A stretch of DNA of 64,000 nucleotides from the NCBI RefSeq assembly GCF_038738535.1, contig NZ_CP046128.1:2046001-2110000 (forward strand). Direction: 5' to 3'. The notes below the pieces were generated by a model. That model had not been told where the DNA came from. It saw nothing but the letters and a program-made list of their open reading frames with translations, and ran no database searches. This stretch comes from Bacillus pumilus. Its GTDB lineage: Bacteria; Bacillota; Bacilli; Bacillales; Bacillaceae. Positions 52,403 through 62,112 of this stretch are shown piece after piece (the stretch's first letter is position 1; each line of letters starts with the position of its first letter). The translations under genes and the position numbers were made by a program.

Positions 52403-53827
52403 TTAAAAATGGATCGCCTTCCCGTCAACAGCAAGAGCTGCCTCACCAATCGCCTCTGATAAGGTTGGATGCGGGTGGATCGTTTGCCCCACTTCCCACG
52501 GCGTTGCATCAAGTACTTTGGCTAATCCAGCTTCAGATATCATATCTGTGACATGAGGACCAATCATATGAATCCCTAAAATATCATCTGTCTTTTGATC
52601 GGCAATGATTTTGACGAACCCATCAGATTCCCCGTACACAAGCGCTTTACCGATCGCCATAAATGGAAATTTCCCCATTTTCACTTCGAAGCCTTGCTCT
52701 TTTGCCGCCTGTTCAGTGAGTCCAACACTAGCGGTTTCTGGGTGAGAGTAGACACATTTAGATACGAGCGTTTCATCGAGCGGCTTTGGATCTTTCCCAG
52801 CCATATGTTCCACAGCAATCATGCCTTCGTGTGAAGCCACATGTGCCAGCTGAAGCCCGCCAATGACATCTCCTATTGCGTAAATATGCGATTCTTTCGT
52901 TTGATAATGTTCATTCACGACAATGCCTTGTTTTTCTGTTTGAATGTCCGTGTTTTCAAGACCAATGCCTTCAATATTTGGTACTCTGCCGACTGAAAGA
53001 AGAAGTTTTTCCGCTTCAAACGTCTGAATGTCTCCATCCTTATCTGCTTGAATCGTCACGAGATTCTCCTGCTTTTTGACGGTATCTGGCAGTACTTTCG
53101 CATTTTTCACAAAGGTGATGCCTTTTTTAGATAAAAGCTTTTCCATTTCTTTAGAAATGTCATGATCCTCTGTTGGCAATATGCGATCTGCAAATTCAAT
53201 CACAGTCACCTTCACACCAAAATCATTGAGCATTGAAGCCCACTCAATTCCGATCACCCCGCCGCCGACAATGAGCATTGACTGTGGAAGCTCTGGCAGT
53301 TCAAGTGCATCATCTGATGAAAGAATGTGCGTCCCATCTGCTTCAAGCCCAGGCAGCACCCGAGGTCTTGAACCTGTCGCAATAATGACCTGCTTTGGAA
53401 TGAGCATTTCATTTTCATCTCCATTTGCCATTTCTACGGAGATGGTTCCTGGCATTGGCGAAAAGATAGATGGACCAAGGATACGGCCGATCCCTTCATA
53501 GACATCAATTTTTCCTTGTTTCATTAAGTGTTTGACGCCGCCTGCTAGTTTCTCTACAATCTCTGTTTTTCTTTTCTGCACATTGGCAAATTGCAAGGCA
53601 ATGCCGTTTGCCTCAACGCCAAAATCAGCAGCACGTTTGACGGTTTGATAGACTTCTGCACTTCTAAGCAGCGCTTTAGACGGAATGCATCCTTTATGCA
53701 GACATGTTCCGCCAAGCTTTTCTTTTTCTACAACTGCTGTTTTCAATCCAAGCTGTGAGGCACGGATGGCCGCTACATAGCCGCCTGTGCCTCCACCAAG
53801 AATGACGAGGTCATATTCAGTTGCCAT
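52403..53827 (-). CDS. lpdV: dihydrolipoyl dehydrogenase (E3) of the bkd complex
   Basis: A 474-residue flavoprotein reoxidising the E2 lipoyl group. FAD motif [15 protein letters not shown], redox disulfide Cys42-Cys47 (GGTCLHKGC), NAD motif [22 protein letters not shown] and the C-terminal HPHPTLSEA catalytic histidine are intact. It overlaps the buk stop by 11 bases. Confidence 0.96.
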   Translation of the reverse strand: MATEYDLVILGGGTGGYVAAIRASQLGLKTAVVEKEKLGGTCLHKGCIPSKALLRSAEVYQTVKRAADFGVEANGIALQFANVQKRKTEIVEKLAGGVKHLMKQGKIDVYEGIGRILGPSIFSPMPGTISVEMANGDENEMLIPKQVIIATGSRPRVLPGLEADGTHILSSDDALELPELPQSMLIVGGGVIGIEWASMLNDFGVKVTVIEFADRILPTEDHDISKEMEKLLSKKGITFVKNAKVLPDTVKKQENLVTIQADKDGDIQTFEAEKLLLSVGRVPNIEGIGLENTDIQTEKQGIVVNEHYQTKESHIYAIGDVIGGLQLAHVASHEGMIAVEHMAGKDPKPLDETLVSKCVYSHPETASVGLTEQAAKEQGFEVKMGKFPFMAIGKALVYGESDGFVKIIADQKTDDILGIHMIGPHVTDMISEAGLAKVLDATPWEVGQTIHPHPTLSEAIGEAALAVDGKAIHF

Positions 53828-54938
53828 GACTTGTCACTCCTTTCTTCATTCGTTGATCATTTGGGTATTCTTTCGGTGATTCTTCTTCTTTTAAAATACG
53901 AAGTGCACCTTCTGCTAATGATTGCAGTTCATTTTCGCCTGGATACACGACAACATCTGAAATCCAGTCAATGTATCCTCTAATACTTGATGTAATTTGT
54001 TTGCTGTACGCAAGTCCGCCTGTTAACACAATGACGTCAACTGCTCCTTTTAAGACAGCACTAGCCGCACCGATTTCCTTGGCAATTTGATAGCACATCG
54101 CTTCATAAATCAGCGCCGCCCGTTCATCGCCTGCTTCGATCATGCGCTCCACTTTCACAGCATCTGTCGTGCCAAGGTAGCCCGCAAGTCCGCCTTCACC
54201 AATAATGCGTTTCAGCATTTCCTCTTGGCTGTACTCACCAGAAAAGCAAAGATTGACGAGGTCACCTGTTGGCAGGGTCCCCGCTCGCTCCGGGCTGAAA
54301 GGTCCTTCGCCATGCAGTCCGTTATTGACATCAATGACTTTTCCTTTTTCATGTACACCAATGGTGACGCCGCCGCCCATATGCGTAATAATCATGTTCA
54401 AATCTTCGTAGCGCTTCCCAAAGGAAGCAGCTGTTTTTCTTGCGACTGCTTTTTGATTTAATGCATGGAAGATGCTTTTTCTTTCAATCGTTGGCAGCCC
54501 TGAAATACGAGCAATTGGTTTTAGCTCATCCACCACAACTGGATCGACAATAAAAGCTGGGATGTTCAGGCCAAGTGCAATTTCTCGTGCAATGATACCG
54601 CCAAGATTTGATGCATGCTGGCCGGCATATCCTTCTTTGAGGTCTTGGGCCATTTGCTCATTGACTTCATATGTGCCTCCTTCGATAGGCCGGAGAAGGC
54701 CGCCGCGTGCGCACACTGCATCAAACTTTGAGATGTTCATCCCTTGTTCATGCAGCGTTTTCAGGATTGTTTCTTTACGAAATGAAAATTGATCAATGAT
54801 ATGTGGGAATTGCTTTAATTCCTCATCTGTATGTCTGAGTGTCGTTTCAAAAATAGATCGTTCATTGTGAAACACACCGATTTTTGTTGAAGTAGAGCCA
54901 GGATTGATTGTGAGAATACGCCATTCTTTTGTCAGCAA
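53817..54938 (-). CDS. buk: butyrate kinase
   Basis: A 373-residue acetokinase-family kinase that converts branched or straight acyl phosphates to acids with ATP formation. Motifs: [31 protein letters not shown], and [13 protein letters not shown] 54938 is the preferred start (GGAGG 8 bases upstream); a TTG two codons earlier is too close to it. It works after Ptb in the bkd pathway. Confidence 0.94.
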   Translation of the reverse strand: MLTKEWRILTINPGSTSTKIGVFHNERSIFETTLRHTDEELKQFPHIIDQFSFRKETILKTLHEQGMNISKFDAVCARGGLLRPIEGGTYEVNEQMAQDLKEGYAGQHASNLGGIIAREIALGLNIPAFIVDPVVVDELKPIARISGLPTIERKSIFHALNQKAVARKTAASFGKRYEDLNMIITHMGGGVTIGVHEKGKVIDVNNGLHGEGPFSPERAGTLPTGDLVNLCFSGEYSQEEMLKRIIGEGGLAGYLGTTDAVKVERMIEAGDERAALIYEAMCYQIAKEIGAASAVLKGAVDVIVLTGGLAYSKQITSSIRGYIDWISDVVVYPGENELQSLAEGALRILKEEESPKEYPNDQRMKKGVTSHGN

Positions 54939-54971
54939 AAACAAAACCTCCGTTTCAACTCATTCTTCAAA

Positions 54972-56066
54972 TTAGCGACGACTTAAAATATGTTGACCAT
55001 TTTGCAGGAATTGGCTTCTTGATTTGCGCATTCTTTCAATTCGCTCCTCTGCCAATCGGTCTGCCGCTTTATAAGTTGGAATGGCATCACGGTTTGAAAC
55101 TTCAATGACACTTTCAATATTTTGGTAAATACCTTCCACTTTTTTCATCGCACGATCTGCATTATAGCCATAAAGCTCATCAGCAACGTTAATCACGCCG
55201 CCTGCATTGATCACATAATCAGGTGCATAGACAATGCCCATTTCATGGATAAGATCGCCGTGATGCGTTTCTCTCAGCTGGTTATTGGCTGCACCTGCGA
55301 TGACCTTTGCTTTCAACTTAGGAATCGTTACATCGTTAATCGTTGCACCAAGTGCACATGGTGCATAAATATCACATGCTTGATCATAAATATCGTCAGG
55401 GTCTACTGCTTTTGCACCAAAGTCTTCTACAGCTCGTTTTATAGAGTCTTTGTTGATATCTGTGACAATCAGCTGTGCGCCTTCTTCGTGCAGGTGTTTA
55501 CACAGATTGTAGGCCACATTCCCAACACCTTGGACAGCAATTGTTTTTCCTTCTAATGAATCGGTCCCAAATGCAGCTTTGGCAGCAGCTTTCATCCCTT
55601 TATATACACCGTAAGCCGTAACAGGAGACGGATTTCCGGAAGAACCAAATGCAGGAGAAATACCTGTCACAAAGTCTGTTTCTTCATGAATAAGATCCAT
55701 GTCTTCTACCGTTGTACCGACATCCTCCGCTGTGATATAGCGGCCATTCAATCCTTGAATGTAGCGTCCAAACGCACGGAACATTTCTTCATTTTTATCT
55801 TTTCTCGGGTCACCGATGATGACTGTTTTCCCGCCGCCAAGATTCAGGCCTGCTGCTGCGTTTTTATAAGTCATCCCTCTTGCTAGACGTAACGCATCTT
55901 CGATCGCTGCTTCTTCGTTTTCATACGTCCACATTCTCGTCCCGCCTAGTGCTGGCCCAAGTGTTGTATCATGAATAGCAATAATGGCTTTTAAGCCAGA
56001 CTGTTCATCCTGACAAAATACAAGCTGCTCATAATCGTATCGTTCCATATATTTAAAAAGTTCCAT
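54972..56066 (-). CDS. bcd: leucine/branched-chain amino acid dehydrogenase
   Basis: A 364-residue NAD-dependent dehydrogenase of the Glu/Leu/Phe/Val family that deaminates Leu, Val and Ile to 2-oxo acids, feeding the bkd complex. Catalytic lysine segment [19 protein letters not shown] and the Rossmann motif [16 protein letters not shown] are present. Corresponds to YqiT. Second gene of the operon. Confidence 0.95.
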   Translation of the reverse strand: MELFKYMERYDYEQLVFCQDEQSGLKAIIAIHDTTLGPALGGTRMWTYENEEAAIEDALRLARGMTYKNAAAGLNLGGGKTVIIGDPRKDKNEEMFRAFGRYIQGLNGRYITAEDVGTTVEDMDLIHEETDFVTGISPAFGSSGNPSPVTAYGVYKGMKAAAKAAFGTDSLEGKTIAVQGVGNVAYNLCKHLHEEGAQLIVTDINKDSIKRAVEDFGAKAVDPDDIYDQACDIYAPCALGATINDVTIPKLKAKVIAGAANNQLRETHHGDLIHEMGIVYAPDYVINAGGVINVADELYGYNADRAMKKVEGIYQNIESVIEVSNRDAIPTYKAADRLAEERIERMRKSRSQFLQNGQHILSRR

Positions 56067-56091
56067 TGTTTATTCCTCCTATGACTTCCGC

Positions 56092-56985
56092 TTAATTTGA
56101 TGTACAGATGGCAAGTGCAATTGAATAAAGCTTACTTTCGGCTGTATCCGACCGGCTTGTTAAGGCAATCGGCGCCTTCGCTCCTGCCACCACAGCTCCC
56201 ACCTTTGCATGTGCAAAATAGATGAGAGATTTATAAAGAATGTTCCCTGCTTCAATCGTTGGCACAAGCAAAATATCTGCATGACCGGCGACATCACTTG
56301 TAATATTTTTATGAGAAGCTGCCGTTTGAGAAATGGCATTGTCTAAAGCAAGAGGCCCGTCAATGAGGCAGCCAGAAATTTGACCTCGCCTATTCATTTG
56401 TGCCAGACTTGCCGCTGTCAAAGTTGAATCCATTGCCGGGTTCACGACCTCTACCGCAGATAACACTGCCACCTTTGGCATGTCGTTTCCGACAGCTTGT
56501 GCTACTTGAACAGCATTGATCGTGATCTCTTTGAGCATATTTAAATCGGGCGCGATGTTCATCGCAGAATCCGTGACATAAATAAAACGATCAAAGCCCG
56601 GCACTTCGAATGCCGCGACATGTGATAGGACACTCGCTGTCCGCAGCCCGTACTCTTTATTCAGTACCGCTTTTAAAAGAACGGCTGTCGGGACATGCCC
56701 CTTCATCAATATATCTGCATGCTTCTCACTCACTGCCTGCACGGCAATTTTGGCTGATTCTTCAGGAGAATCCGAATGAATAATATCTATCCAGTCCTCA
56801 TTGATCTCATGCTGTTTCACCAGCTCCTTCAGGTTGCGTTTGTTCCCAACCAGCAGGAAGCGAGCGACCTTTCGTTCAATTGCCATCTTGATGGCATGAA
56901 GCACTTCTTCGTCTTCTGCATGAGCCACAGCAGCAGTTTTATTTTGCAGCTGGGCGGCTTTCATAATCAGATCGTCAAGCTTCAT
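56092..56985 (-). CDS. ptb: phosphate butyryltransferase
   Basis: A 297-residue phosphotransacylase converting butyryl- or branched acyl-CoA to acyl phosphate, the substrate of Buk. Family segments: ILMKGHVPTAVLLKAVL, TDSAMNIAPDL, GQISGCLIDGPLALDNA. First gene of the ptb-bcd-buk-lpdV-bkdAA-bkdAB-bkdB operon, about 30 bases after the expected sigma-54 start site. ATG 56985 with AAGGTGG-like site upstream. Confidence 0.95.
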   Translation of the reverse strand: MKLDDLIMKAAQLQNKTAAVAHAEDEEVLHAIKMAIERKVARFLLVGNKRNLKELVKQHEINEDWIDIIHSDSPEESAKIAVQAVSEKHADILMKGHVPTAVLLKAVLNKEYGLRTASVLSHVAAFEVPGFDRFIYVTDSAMNIAPDLNMLKEITINAVQVAQAVGNDMPKVAVLSAVEVVNPAMDSTLTAASLAQMNRRGQISGCLIDGPLALDNAISQTAASHKNITSDVAGHADILLVPTIEAGNILYKSLIYFAHAKVGAVVAGAKAPIALTSRSDTAESKLYSIALAICTSN

Positions 56986-57026
56986 ATATGTCCACCTTTC
57001 CTTATGCTCGGTTCATGGTTTTCATA

Positions 57027-57042
57027 TGCAAGTTCTGTGCCA
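57027..57042 (-). promoter_or_regulatory. sigma-54 promoter of the bkd operon
   Basis: Minus strand TGGCACAGAACTTGCA: the -24 (TGGCAC) and -12 (TTGCA) elements of SigL promoters with the exact 5-base gap. It is 42 bases before the ptb ATG. Agrees with the SigL/BkdR control known in B. subtilis. Confidence 0.95.
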
Positions 57043-57083
57043 GCTTGAAATGCAGCGACATAAGACATTTCGCATGAAATACA

Positions 57084-57118
57084 TGCAATTTTTTGCAGGT
57101 AACATGCATTTTATTGCA
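57084..57118. promoter_or_regulatory. two BkdR-like upstream activating sites
   Basis: Two near-identical palindromic 14-mers: TGCAATTTTTTGCA (57084-57097) and TGCATTTTATTGCA (57105-57118), 21 bases centre to centre, two helical turns. They stand about 75 and 95 bases before the expected start site; the second overlaps the bkdR stop codon. Confidence 0.8.
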
Positions 57119-59183
57119 TGCTATCTTTTGCAAGTTGATATTTATCCATTTTATAGTAAAGGTTTCGAATGCTAATCCCTAACGTTTTCGCTGTTTTCGT
57201 GCGGTTGAATTGATGCTTTTCAAGGGTTTGTTTAATCAGCTGCGCTTCAAATGCCTCAACAGCATCCGAAAGTGTCTCTCCCTCAAATTGACTGACAGCC
57301 AGTTCCTGCTGCTCTTTTTCTTCCTGCTCTTCTGACTCCATGAAGGAAATATGATCTTCATCGATCCATTCTTCTTGCGGGTTCAAAAAGATCATGGCTC
57401 GTCCAAGGACATTTTCCAGTTCTCTTACGTTTCCAGGCCAGCTGTAGGATCGAAGTCTATCGAGCGCCCCTTCCGTTAAGCCGCTCACATTTCGTCCATA
57501 GTCTAAATTGATCTTCTGGATGAGACGTTTGCTTAAGGAGTCAATATCTTCAAGGCGCTGCCTTAGCGGCGGAATAGAGATCGGATATCTGTTCATGCGA
57601 TAATATAAGTCCTCTCTGAATTTTCCTTCCGCCATCGCTTTTTCAATATTGACATTTGTTGCGGTGATCACACGTACATCAACAGGGATGGCTTTAGTTC
57701 CGCCTACTCTGACAATTTCTTTCTCCTGCATGACGCGTAATAATTTCGCTTGTGTACTTGGCGTCATTTCACCAATTTCATCCAAAAAAATACTGCCGTG
57801 ATTTGCCTCTTCAAACAGCCCTTTTTTACCGCCGCGCCTTGCACCAGAAAACGCTCCTTCCTCGTAGCCAAAAAGCTCTGACTCTAAAAGGGTTTCCGAT
57901 AAGGCCGCACAGTTGACTCTTACAAAGCGATTATATTTCCGGTCACTTTCATTGTGTATAGCGTGCGCGAACAGCTCTTTCCCAGTACCTGATTCTCCCC
58001 TGAGTAAAATGGTGGCTGGTGTTTTTGCCCCTAGCTTTGCCTGCTCAAGTGCCACAAGCATTTGCTCACTTTCTCCAATAATGTCTTCAAAAGTGTACTT
58101 TGCTTCAAGTGTACGGATGAGCTGTCTTGCTTTATTCAATTCATTGGTGAGTGATTGAATTTCTGATACGTCATGAATGACGCCGACACTGCCTTTTAGA
58201 ATGCCATCAACGATCACTGGCGCTACGTTGACGATCACATCCTTCTTATTTGGTCCGACTTTCATTCTAACGCCTCGAACCGGCCTTCTCGTTTCAAGCA
58301 CCTTCAAATGCATGCTTTCGCCTTCAGAAATATCCGCACCTGCTGGTTTGCCCACAACTTCTTTGTCTGTTAACCCCGTCATTTTCGTGTAAGCTCGGTT
58401 GATTAAAATTCCTTTCCCCTGCTCATCTACGACGGATATCGCTTCATCCGATGATTGAATAATGGCCTCAAGCATTGTCCGCACTTCTTTGAGGTTTGTG
58501 ACTTCCTCCGCAAGCTCCACCGCATCTGTAATATCTTTGAAGATCGATAAAGCGCCCAGCATTCTTCCTGCGTCATCAATAATTGGCAAACGCGTTGTGA
58601 CAATTTGTATTTGCTGATTCAGAAATTGTTTTTGATTAAATTCAGGCTCCCTCGATCTTAAAATATCGGGAAGCTTTGTGTTTGGAATGACTTCACGTAT
58701 GTGACGGCCAATCGCATCTTTTTGCGAACATCCAACCATTTTGGCAGCCGACCGATTAAATAGGACGACTTCTTCATCCATATTAATAAAAATCATGCCA
58801 TCGTTCGTTGCATTAAAAATGCGGTCATGTTTATAGGTTTGTTCCTTTAATATTTGAATGAGCTGATGCTTTTCTGACATTAATTCTGATATGACGTATG
58901 CCATCGAACTCGGAACAATGACAGCATGCTCTCGTTTTTCTTTCATCAGTTCTTTAAGCACAGCTGAACTGCCCGTTGTTTCAATGATGATATCAATGTC
59001 ATCTTTTATGTATTCTTTCCAATCCGTTGTCGTATCGATTCCATTCTTTTTCGCTTCTACCATCCCCGGTGCCCCAAGATCAAGGTCGGCGATCGCAACG
59101 ATTTGAATCATATTTGTTTTCAGCAATGTTTCAAGCAATATTGATCCACCGTGTCCTGCACCGACAATCAAGACTCTCTGCAT
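57111..59183 (-). CDS. bkdR: sigma-54-dependent activator BkdR
   Basis: A 690-residue activator. Order: an N-terminal dinucleotide-binding-like domain ([14 protein letters not shown], residues 1-about 105), two PAS domains (about 115-225 and 235-345), an AAA+ domain (Walker [11 protein letters not shown], Walker [12 protein letters not shown]) and a Fis-type helix-turn-helix ([20 protein letters not shown]). The sigma-54 contact loop reads GAFSGA (Ser446) in place of the common GAFTGA. It activates the downstream bkd operon. ATG 59183 has AAAGGGG upstream. Corresponds to YqiR. Confidence 0.94.
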   Translation of the reverse strand: MQRVLIVGAGHGGSILLETLLKTNMIQIVAIADLDLGAPGMVEAKKNGIDTTTDWKEYIKDDIDIIIETTGSSAVLKELMKEKREHAVIVPSSMAYVISELMSEKHQLIQILKEQTYKHDRIFNATNDGMIFINMDEEVVLFNRSAAKMVGCSQKDAIGRHIREVIPNTKLPDILRSREPEFNQKQFLNQQIQIVTTRLPIIDDAGRMLGALSIFKDITDAVELAEEVTNLKEVRTMLEAIIQSSDEAISVVDEQGKGILINRAYTKMTGLTDKEVVGKPAGADISEGESMHLKVLETRRPVRGVRMKVGPNKKDVIVNVAPVIVDGILKGSVGVIHDVSEIQSLTNELNKARQLIRTLEAKYTFEDIIGESEQMLVALEQAKLGAKTPATILLRGESGTGKELFAHAIHNESDRKYNRFVRVNCAALSETLLESELFGYEEGAFSGARRGGKKGLFEEANHGSIFLDEIGEMTPSTQAKLLRVMQEKEIVRVGGTKAIPVDVRVITATNVNIEKAMAEGKFREDLYYRMNRYPISIPPLRQRLEDIDSLSKRLIQKINLDYGRNVSGLTEGALDRLRSYSWPGNVRELENVLGRAMIFLNPQEEWIDEDHISFMESEEQEEKEQQELAVSQFEGETLSDAVEAFEAQLIKQTLEKHQFNRTKTAKTLGISIRNLYYKMDKYQLAKDSMQ

Positions 59184-59200
59184 CCCGTTACCCCTTTATA

Positions 59201-59244
59201 TGAAAAAATTTGCACACCATATTTTTCCGTTGCAAAAAATTGCA
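59201..59244. promoter_or_regulatory. BkdR-like sites in the bkdR promoter
   Basis: TGCAAAAAATTGCA (59231-59244) is the exact reverse complement of the site at 57084-57097. A second, weaker copy TGAAAAAATTTGCA (59201-59214; 12 of 14 matching) follows. The first lies at the expected transcription start of bkdR, suggesting autorepression. Confidence 0.7.
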
Positions 59245-59252
59245 CAACTCTT

Positions 59253-59280
59253 ATATTACCACGTTTTCCTTTCTTGACAA
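59253..59280 (-). promoter_or_regulatory. sigma-A promoter of bkdR
   Basis: Minus strand TTGTCA (59280-59275), 16-base spacer, TAATAT (59258-59253). The start site would fall on the operator at 59231-59244. Confidence 0.6.
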
Positions 59281-59332
59281 AATATTTTTTGAATTAGACA
59301 ATGGAAGTAAATGACGTTTAAGGGGACATTTG

Positions 59333-59569
59333 ATGGGGAGAATACTTGCATTAGTGATTATTTTAATACCTGGCGCGCTTGCTGCACTTGGGATTAAGCT
59401 GCTGCGTGACACGGTTTTCGGCATCATCATTGCACCATTTCCATTTTTATGGCTGCAAGGAATTGCAGGGTTATTATTTTTAGGAGGAGGTCTTTATGTA
59501 GTCGCTGGCTTTATTTTATATAGAGACCGCAAACGCAATAAAGTGACCACCCGCTTTAAGCAGAGATAG
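59333..59569 (+). CDS. yqzF: YqzF, small membrane protein (DUF2627)
   Basis: A 78-residue protein with two hydrophobic segments (residues about 5-25 and 38-65) and a basic tail (RDRKRNKVTTRFKQR). Matches YqzF, a DUF2627 protein of unknown function, in size and place. ATG 59333 has AAGGGG 7 bases upstream; the TTG just before it is too close. Divergent from bkdR. Confidence 0.85.
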   Translation: MGRILALVIILIPGALAALGIKLLRDTVFGIIIAPFPFLWLQGIAGLLFLGGGLYVVAGFILYRDRKRNKVTTRFKQR

Positions 59570-59574
59570 ACATG

Positions 59575-59608
59575 AAAAAAGACCCGCTTCTGATAGCAGG
59601 TCTTTATT
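59575..59608. terminator. bidirectional terminator, yqzF / yqiK
   Basis: Stem AAAGACC-GCT / AGC-GGTCTTT with a 6-base loop between convergent genes. Confidence 0.8.
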
Positions 59609-60341
59609 TCATTTCTTCTCTTATTTTGACGGCTCTGTCAGGAAAATCAGTGAAAATTCCATCGACACCTAAGGAAAACATGCTTTTCATCTGCTTTTCA
59701 CTGTTTACCGTAAACGGCCTGATCACTTGCTGAGCGGCACGGAGAGCCGACACGACTTCTTTTGTCACCCCTGCTCCCTTTATATTCGGATGATAACCTC
59801 TTGCAGGCACTGTTTTTAAGTACATCTCCGGCTGATGAATCACATCCATTGTGAGAACAGCAAGCTCAACATGCGGCATCAGCTTGTGAAAAAGAGCTAA
59901 ACTCCCATGATGAAACGATGAGACAAGTACACGATCTTCTATTTGAAAGTGTTCAATTTGCTCCTTTACTTTCTCTTCAATACCAGGATATCGATAAATG
60001 GAATTTTTCAGTTCAATATTGATGATGAGTGATGATTGCTGCGTCACTAGCTCCAATACTTCGTCTAAAAGAGGAATGGATACAGCACCGGTTTCTTCAT
60101 AGAAAGAATGACTCGCATCTCCTGCTTTTAACTCTTCATATGTATGGTCTTTCACTAATCCCTTCATATTCGTTGTTCTGTTCAGCTTCTCATCGTGAAT
60201 GACAGCAAGCTTGCCATCTTTCGTCAGCTGAACATCGAGCTCAATTCCGTCAGCTCCAGAATGGAGTGCTTGCTCAAAGGCTATCATGGTATTTTCAGGG
60301 TAGATTCCTTTAAAACCTCGGTGTGCAAAAATTTTCGTCAT
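59604..60341 (-). CDS. yqiK: glycerophosphodiester phosphodiesterase YqiK
   Basis: A 245-residue GDPD (TIM-barrel) enzyme hydrolysing glycerophosphodiesters to glycerol 3-phosphate and an alcohol. Catalytic/metal motifs: AHRGFKGIYPENT, GIELDVQLTKDG and VIHDEKLNRTT. No signal peptide, so cytoplasmic, unlike secreted GlpQ. Matches YqiK. Confidence 0.92.
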   Translation of the reverse strand: MTKIFAHRGFKGIYPENTMIAFEQALHSGADGIELDVQLTKDGKLAVIHDEKLNRTTNMKGLVKDHTYEELKAGDASHSFYEETGAVSIPLLDEVLELVTQQSSLIINIELKNSIYRYPGIEEKVKEQIEHFQIEDRVLVSSFHHGSLALFHKLMPHVELAVLTMDVIHQPEMYLKTVPARGYHPNIKGAGVTKEVVSALRAAQQVIRPFTVNSEKQMKSMFSLGVDGIFTDFPDRAVKIREEMK

Positions 60342-60412
60342 AGGTCACCTCTAAGTATGATGCTTCCTTTCATTATGACGTGTCTCTTTTCATTTTTCCA
60401 GTTTGAGCACAT

Positions 60413-60443
60413 AAAAAAACCTCTTCTGATTAGTACGAAGAGG
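60413..60443 (-). terminator. terminator after rap-phr
   Basis: Stem CCTCTTC / GAAGAGG with a 10-base loop and a T-run of 7 on the minus strand. Confidence 0.85.
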
Positions 60444-60460
60444 CTCACAGATAAATTCGA

Positions 60461-60571
60461 TCACGTAATCGCTCTGATGGCTTGCTCTGTCGTCTCTGCG
60501 TCAAGAGCAAAAAGGGAAGAAACAACTGCGACTGCTGTAACGACGGTTACACCTAACAACAACTTTTTCAT
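60461..60571 (-). CDS. Phr pre-peptide of the spo0A-proximal rap
   Basis: A 36-residue pre-peptide: signal sequence MKKLLLGVTVVTAVAVVSSLFA, then LDAETTEQAIRAIT. The C-terminal IRAIT (or AIRAIT) has the Phr signature, Arg at position 2 and Thr at the end, as in ERGMT or ARNQT. ATG 60571 overlaps the rap stop (ATGA), the classical rap-phr arrangement. Exported, trimmed and re-imported by Opp, it should inhibit the Rap encoded upstream. Confidence 0.87.
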   Translation of the reverse strand: MKKLLLGVTVVTAVAVVSSLFALDAETTEQAIRAIT

Positions 60572-61668
60572 AAGATAACCTCCACTTTCTTTTGAAGTAT
60601 TTGTGCATCGAATTTCTTTTCAAGAAAACGAATGGCGTTTTGATAGTCATTTCGTTCCTTGAAGTATTTCGATATTTGTTCAGACAAATCCTCAAGCTCC
60701 ACATATAATCTATTTTTTTCTATGTAGTCTAATTTTTCAGAGAATACGTCTGCTGCTCCACTATTTTCGCACATCAAATCCAAAATTTCAAATTTTACTA
60801 TATATTCATTATTTTGGATATCACAGCTATACTGAATACCCTCTTTAATATATTCCTTCGCCTCTTGATCTCCTAGATGAACCAAGGCATTTGCCAGAAC
60901 ATATAAAGATTGGATGTAATAATGGCTATTGTCACGGTGAATTTGAATGCCCATCCCTTTTTTGGCATATTGTGCGCTTTTTTCATAATCAGGCTTCGCA
61001 TAATAAAGAACGGCTAAATTGTGATAGCATTTCCCAATCAGCACTTCATTGTTAATGCGTTTACTTTTCTCAAGTGCTTCTTGGTATTTTTCTTCTGCCT
61101 CTTCAAATTGAAACAAATCAATACAATTACTTGCATGTAAAATCAAACTGTCAATCGCCTGCGCTGTATACTCTTCATGCGCTTTGAACGTATCGATGGC
61201 TTTTTTGATATGATTAATGGATATGAAATTTTGTTTCAGTTCGTAATAGATTGAAGCAACCTTATGGTGAAAAGTTCCTACTTCCAGGTCTTCATTCACA
61301 CGTTTTAGGCGCTGTTCTGCAATTTTATAAAAACTGATGGCTTCATCATACTTTTTCACATATGCAGCATATTGGCCTTTGTAAAAGTAAAAATAAAAAT
61401 TAATAATGTCATCTGCTTTCTCATCGAGCGTTCCGACACTCTTCATAATGTGATTGGCTTTTTCAATATTTCCAAGTAACATTTCATGTCTGCCATTAAC
61501 AAGCTGATAATAAAGGAGAACTTCACGGTCTTCATCTGTATTTTTTAGCAAATTCTGAATTTTCTCTTTATAGACAGCAGATTTTTCTAGGTCATTCTGA
61601 GAAATGACCCTCGTCCACTTGCTAATTTCGTTCGCTACCTCAGCAGAGTGGATTTTCAGCTTTCCCAT
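60568..61668 (-). CDS. Rap family phosphatase next to spo0A
   Basis: A 366-residue Rap protein: N-terminal three-helix part (residues 1-about 70, NEISKWTRVI) and TPR repeats (KCYHNLAVLYYAKPDYEKSAQYAKKG and others). Rap proteins act on Spo0F~P or on ComA, DegU or Spo0A-related steps. Its own phr follows with a 4-base overlap. ATG 61668 has GAGGGTGAGG upstream. Promoter: extended -10 TGCTATAAT (TATAAT at 61697-61692). It lies 445 bases downstream of spo0A on the same strand, with a terminator between. Target not determinable from sequence. Confidence 0.9.
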   Translation of the reverse strand: MGKLKIHSAEVANEISKWTRVISQNDLEKSAVYKEKIQNLLKNTDEDREVLLYYQLVNGRHEMLLGNIEKANHIMKSVGTLDEKADDIINFYFYFYKGQYAAYVKKYDEAISFYKIAEQRLKRVNEDLEVGTFHHKVASIYYELKQNFISINHIKKAIDTFKAHEEYTAQAIDSLILHASNCIDLFQFEEAEEKYQEALEKSKRINNEVLIGKCYHNLAVLYYAKPDYEKSAQYAKKGMGIQIHRDNSHYYIQSLYVLANALVHLGDQEAKEYIKEGIQYSCDIQNNEYIVKFEILDLMCENSGAADVFSEKLDYIEKNRLYVELEDLSEQISKYFKERNDYQNAIRFLEKKFDAQILQKKVEVIL

Positions 61669-62070
61669 AACCTCACCCTCTTCTTCTCATTATTATAGCA
61701 TAGTAAAAGAATGTGAAAATTATTAAATTCGACAATGGGAATATTCAGTTCAAATGGCACAATCTCTAAGAAGCCAGTGACTTTAAAACGCCAACCAATC
61801 AGGTCAATAGAAATAGAACTTTCGATCCCATTTGCTTTATTTACCAAATCCATCAGACCTTTTCCTCTCATCCTTTTCCTTACGAATGAGCTTTTTCTTC
61901 TTCTATTTGAAGACCAAACAATTGATTGGCGTAGCTGATTATCACTAATTTATGTCATCCCCATTTCTTTCATGCTTTATTTTTCATTTTATTCCGAAAA
62001 TAAAGCAAGCCGAGTTTGTCCAAATGATTGTATCAATACGACCAATTTTTGACAATGTTTTTTCAAAATA
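61669..62070. other. spo0A-rap intergenic region
   Basis: About 400 bases. The left part holds the rap promoter (61692-61720). A minus-strand frame at 61656-61871 could encode up to 71 residues and has possible ribosome sites, but runs through the rap promoter. The remainder is AT-rich without recognised sites. Confidence 0.4.
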
Positions 62071-62102
62071 AAAAAACGCCTCTTTGAAGAAACGTTTTTT
62101 TA
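62071..62102 (-). terminator. terminator after spo0A
   Basis: Stem AAAAAACG-TCTT / AAGA-CGTTTTTT, minus-strand T-run. Confidence 0.7.
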
Positions 62103-62112
62103 TGAAAATGAA

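Noticed and set aside
55122-55556. Plus-strand frame of 144 codons
   Set aside because: Antisense shadow of bcd; no ribosome site and cysteine-rich composition typical of shadow frames.
61735-61938. Plus-strand frame of 67 codons between rap and spo0A
   Set aside because: No ribosome site, and the opposite strand has the rap promoter and a better candidate frame.
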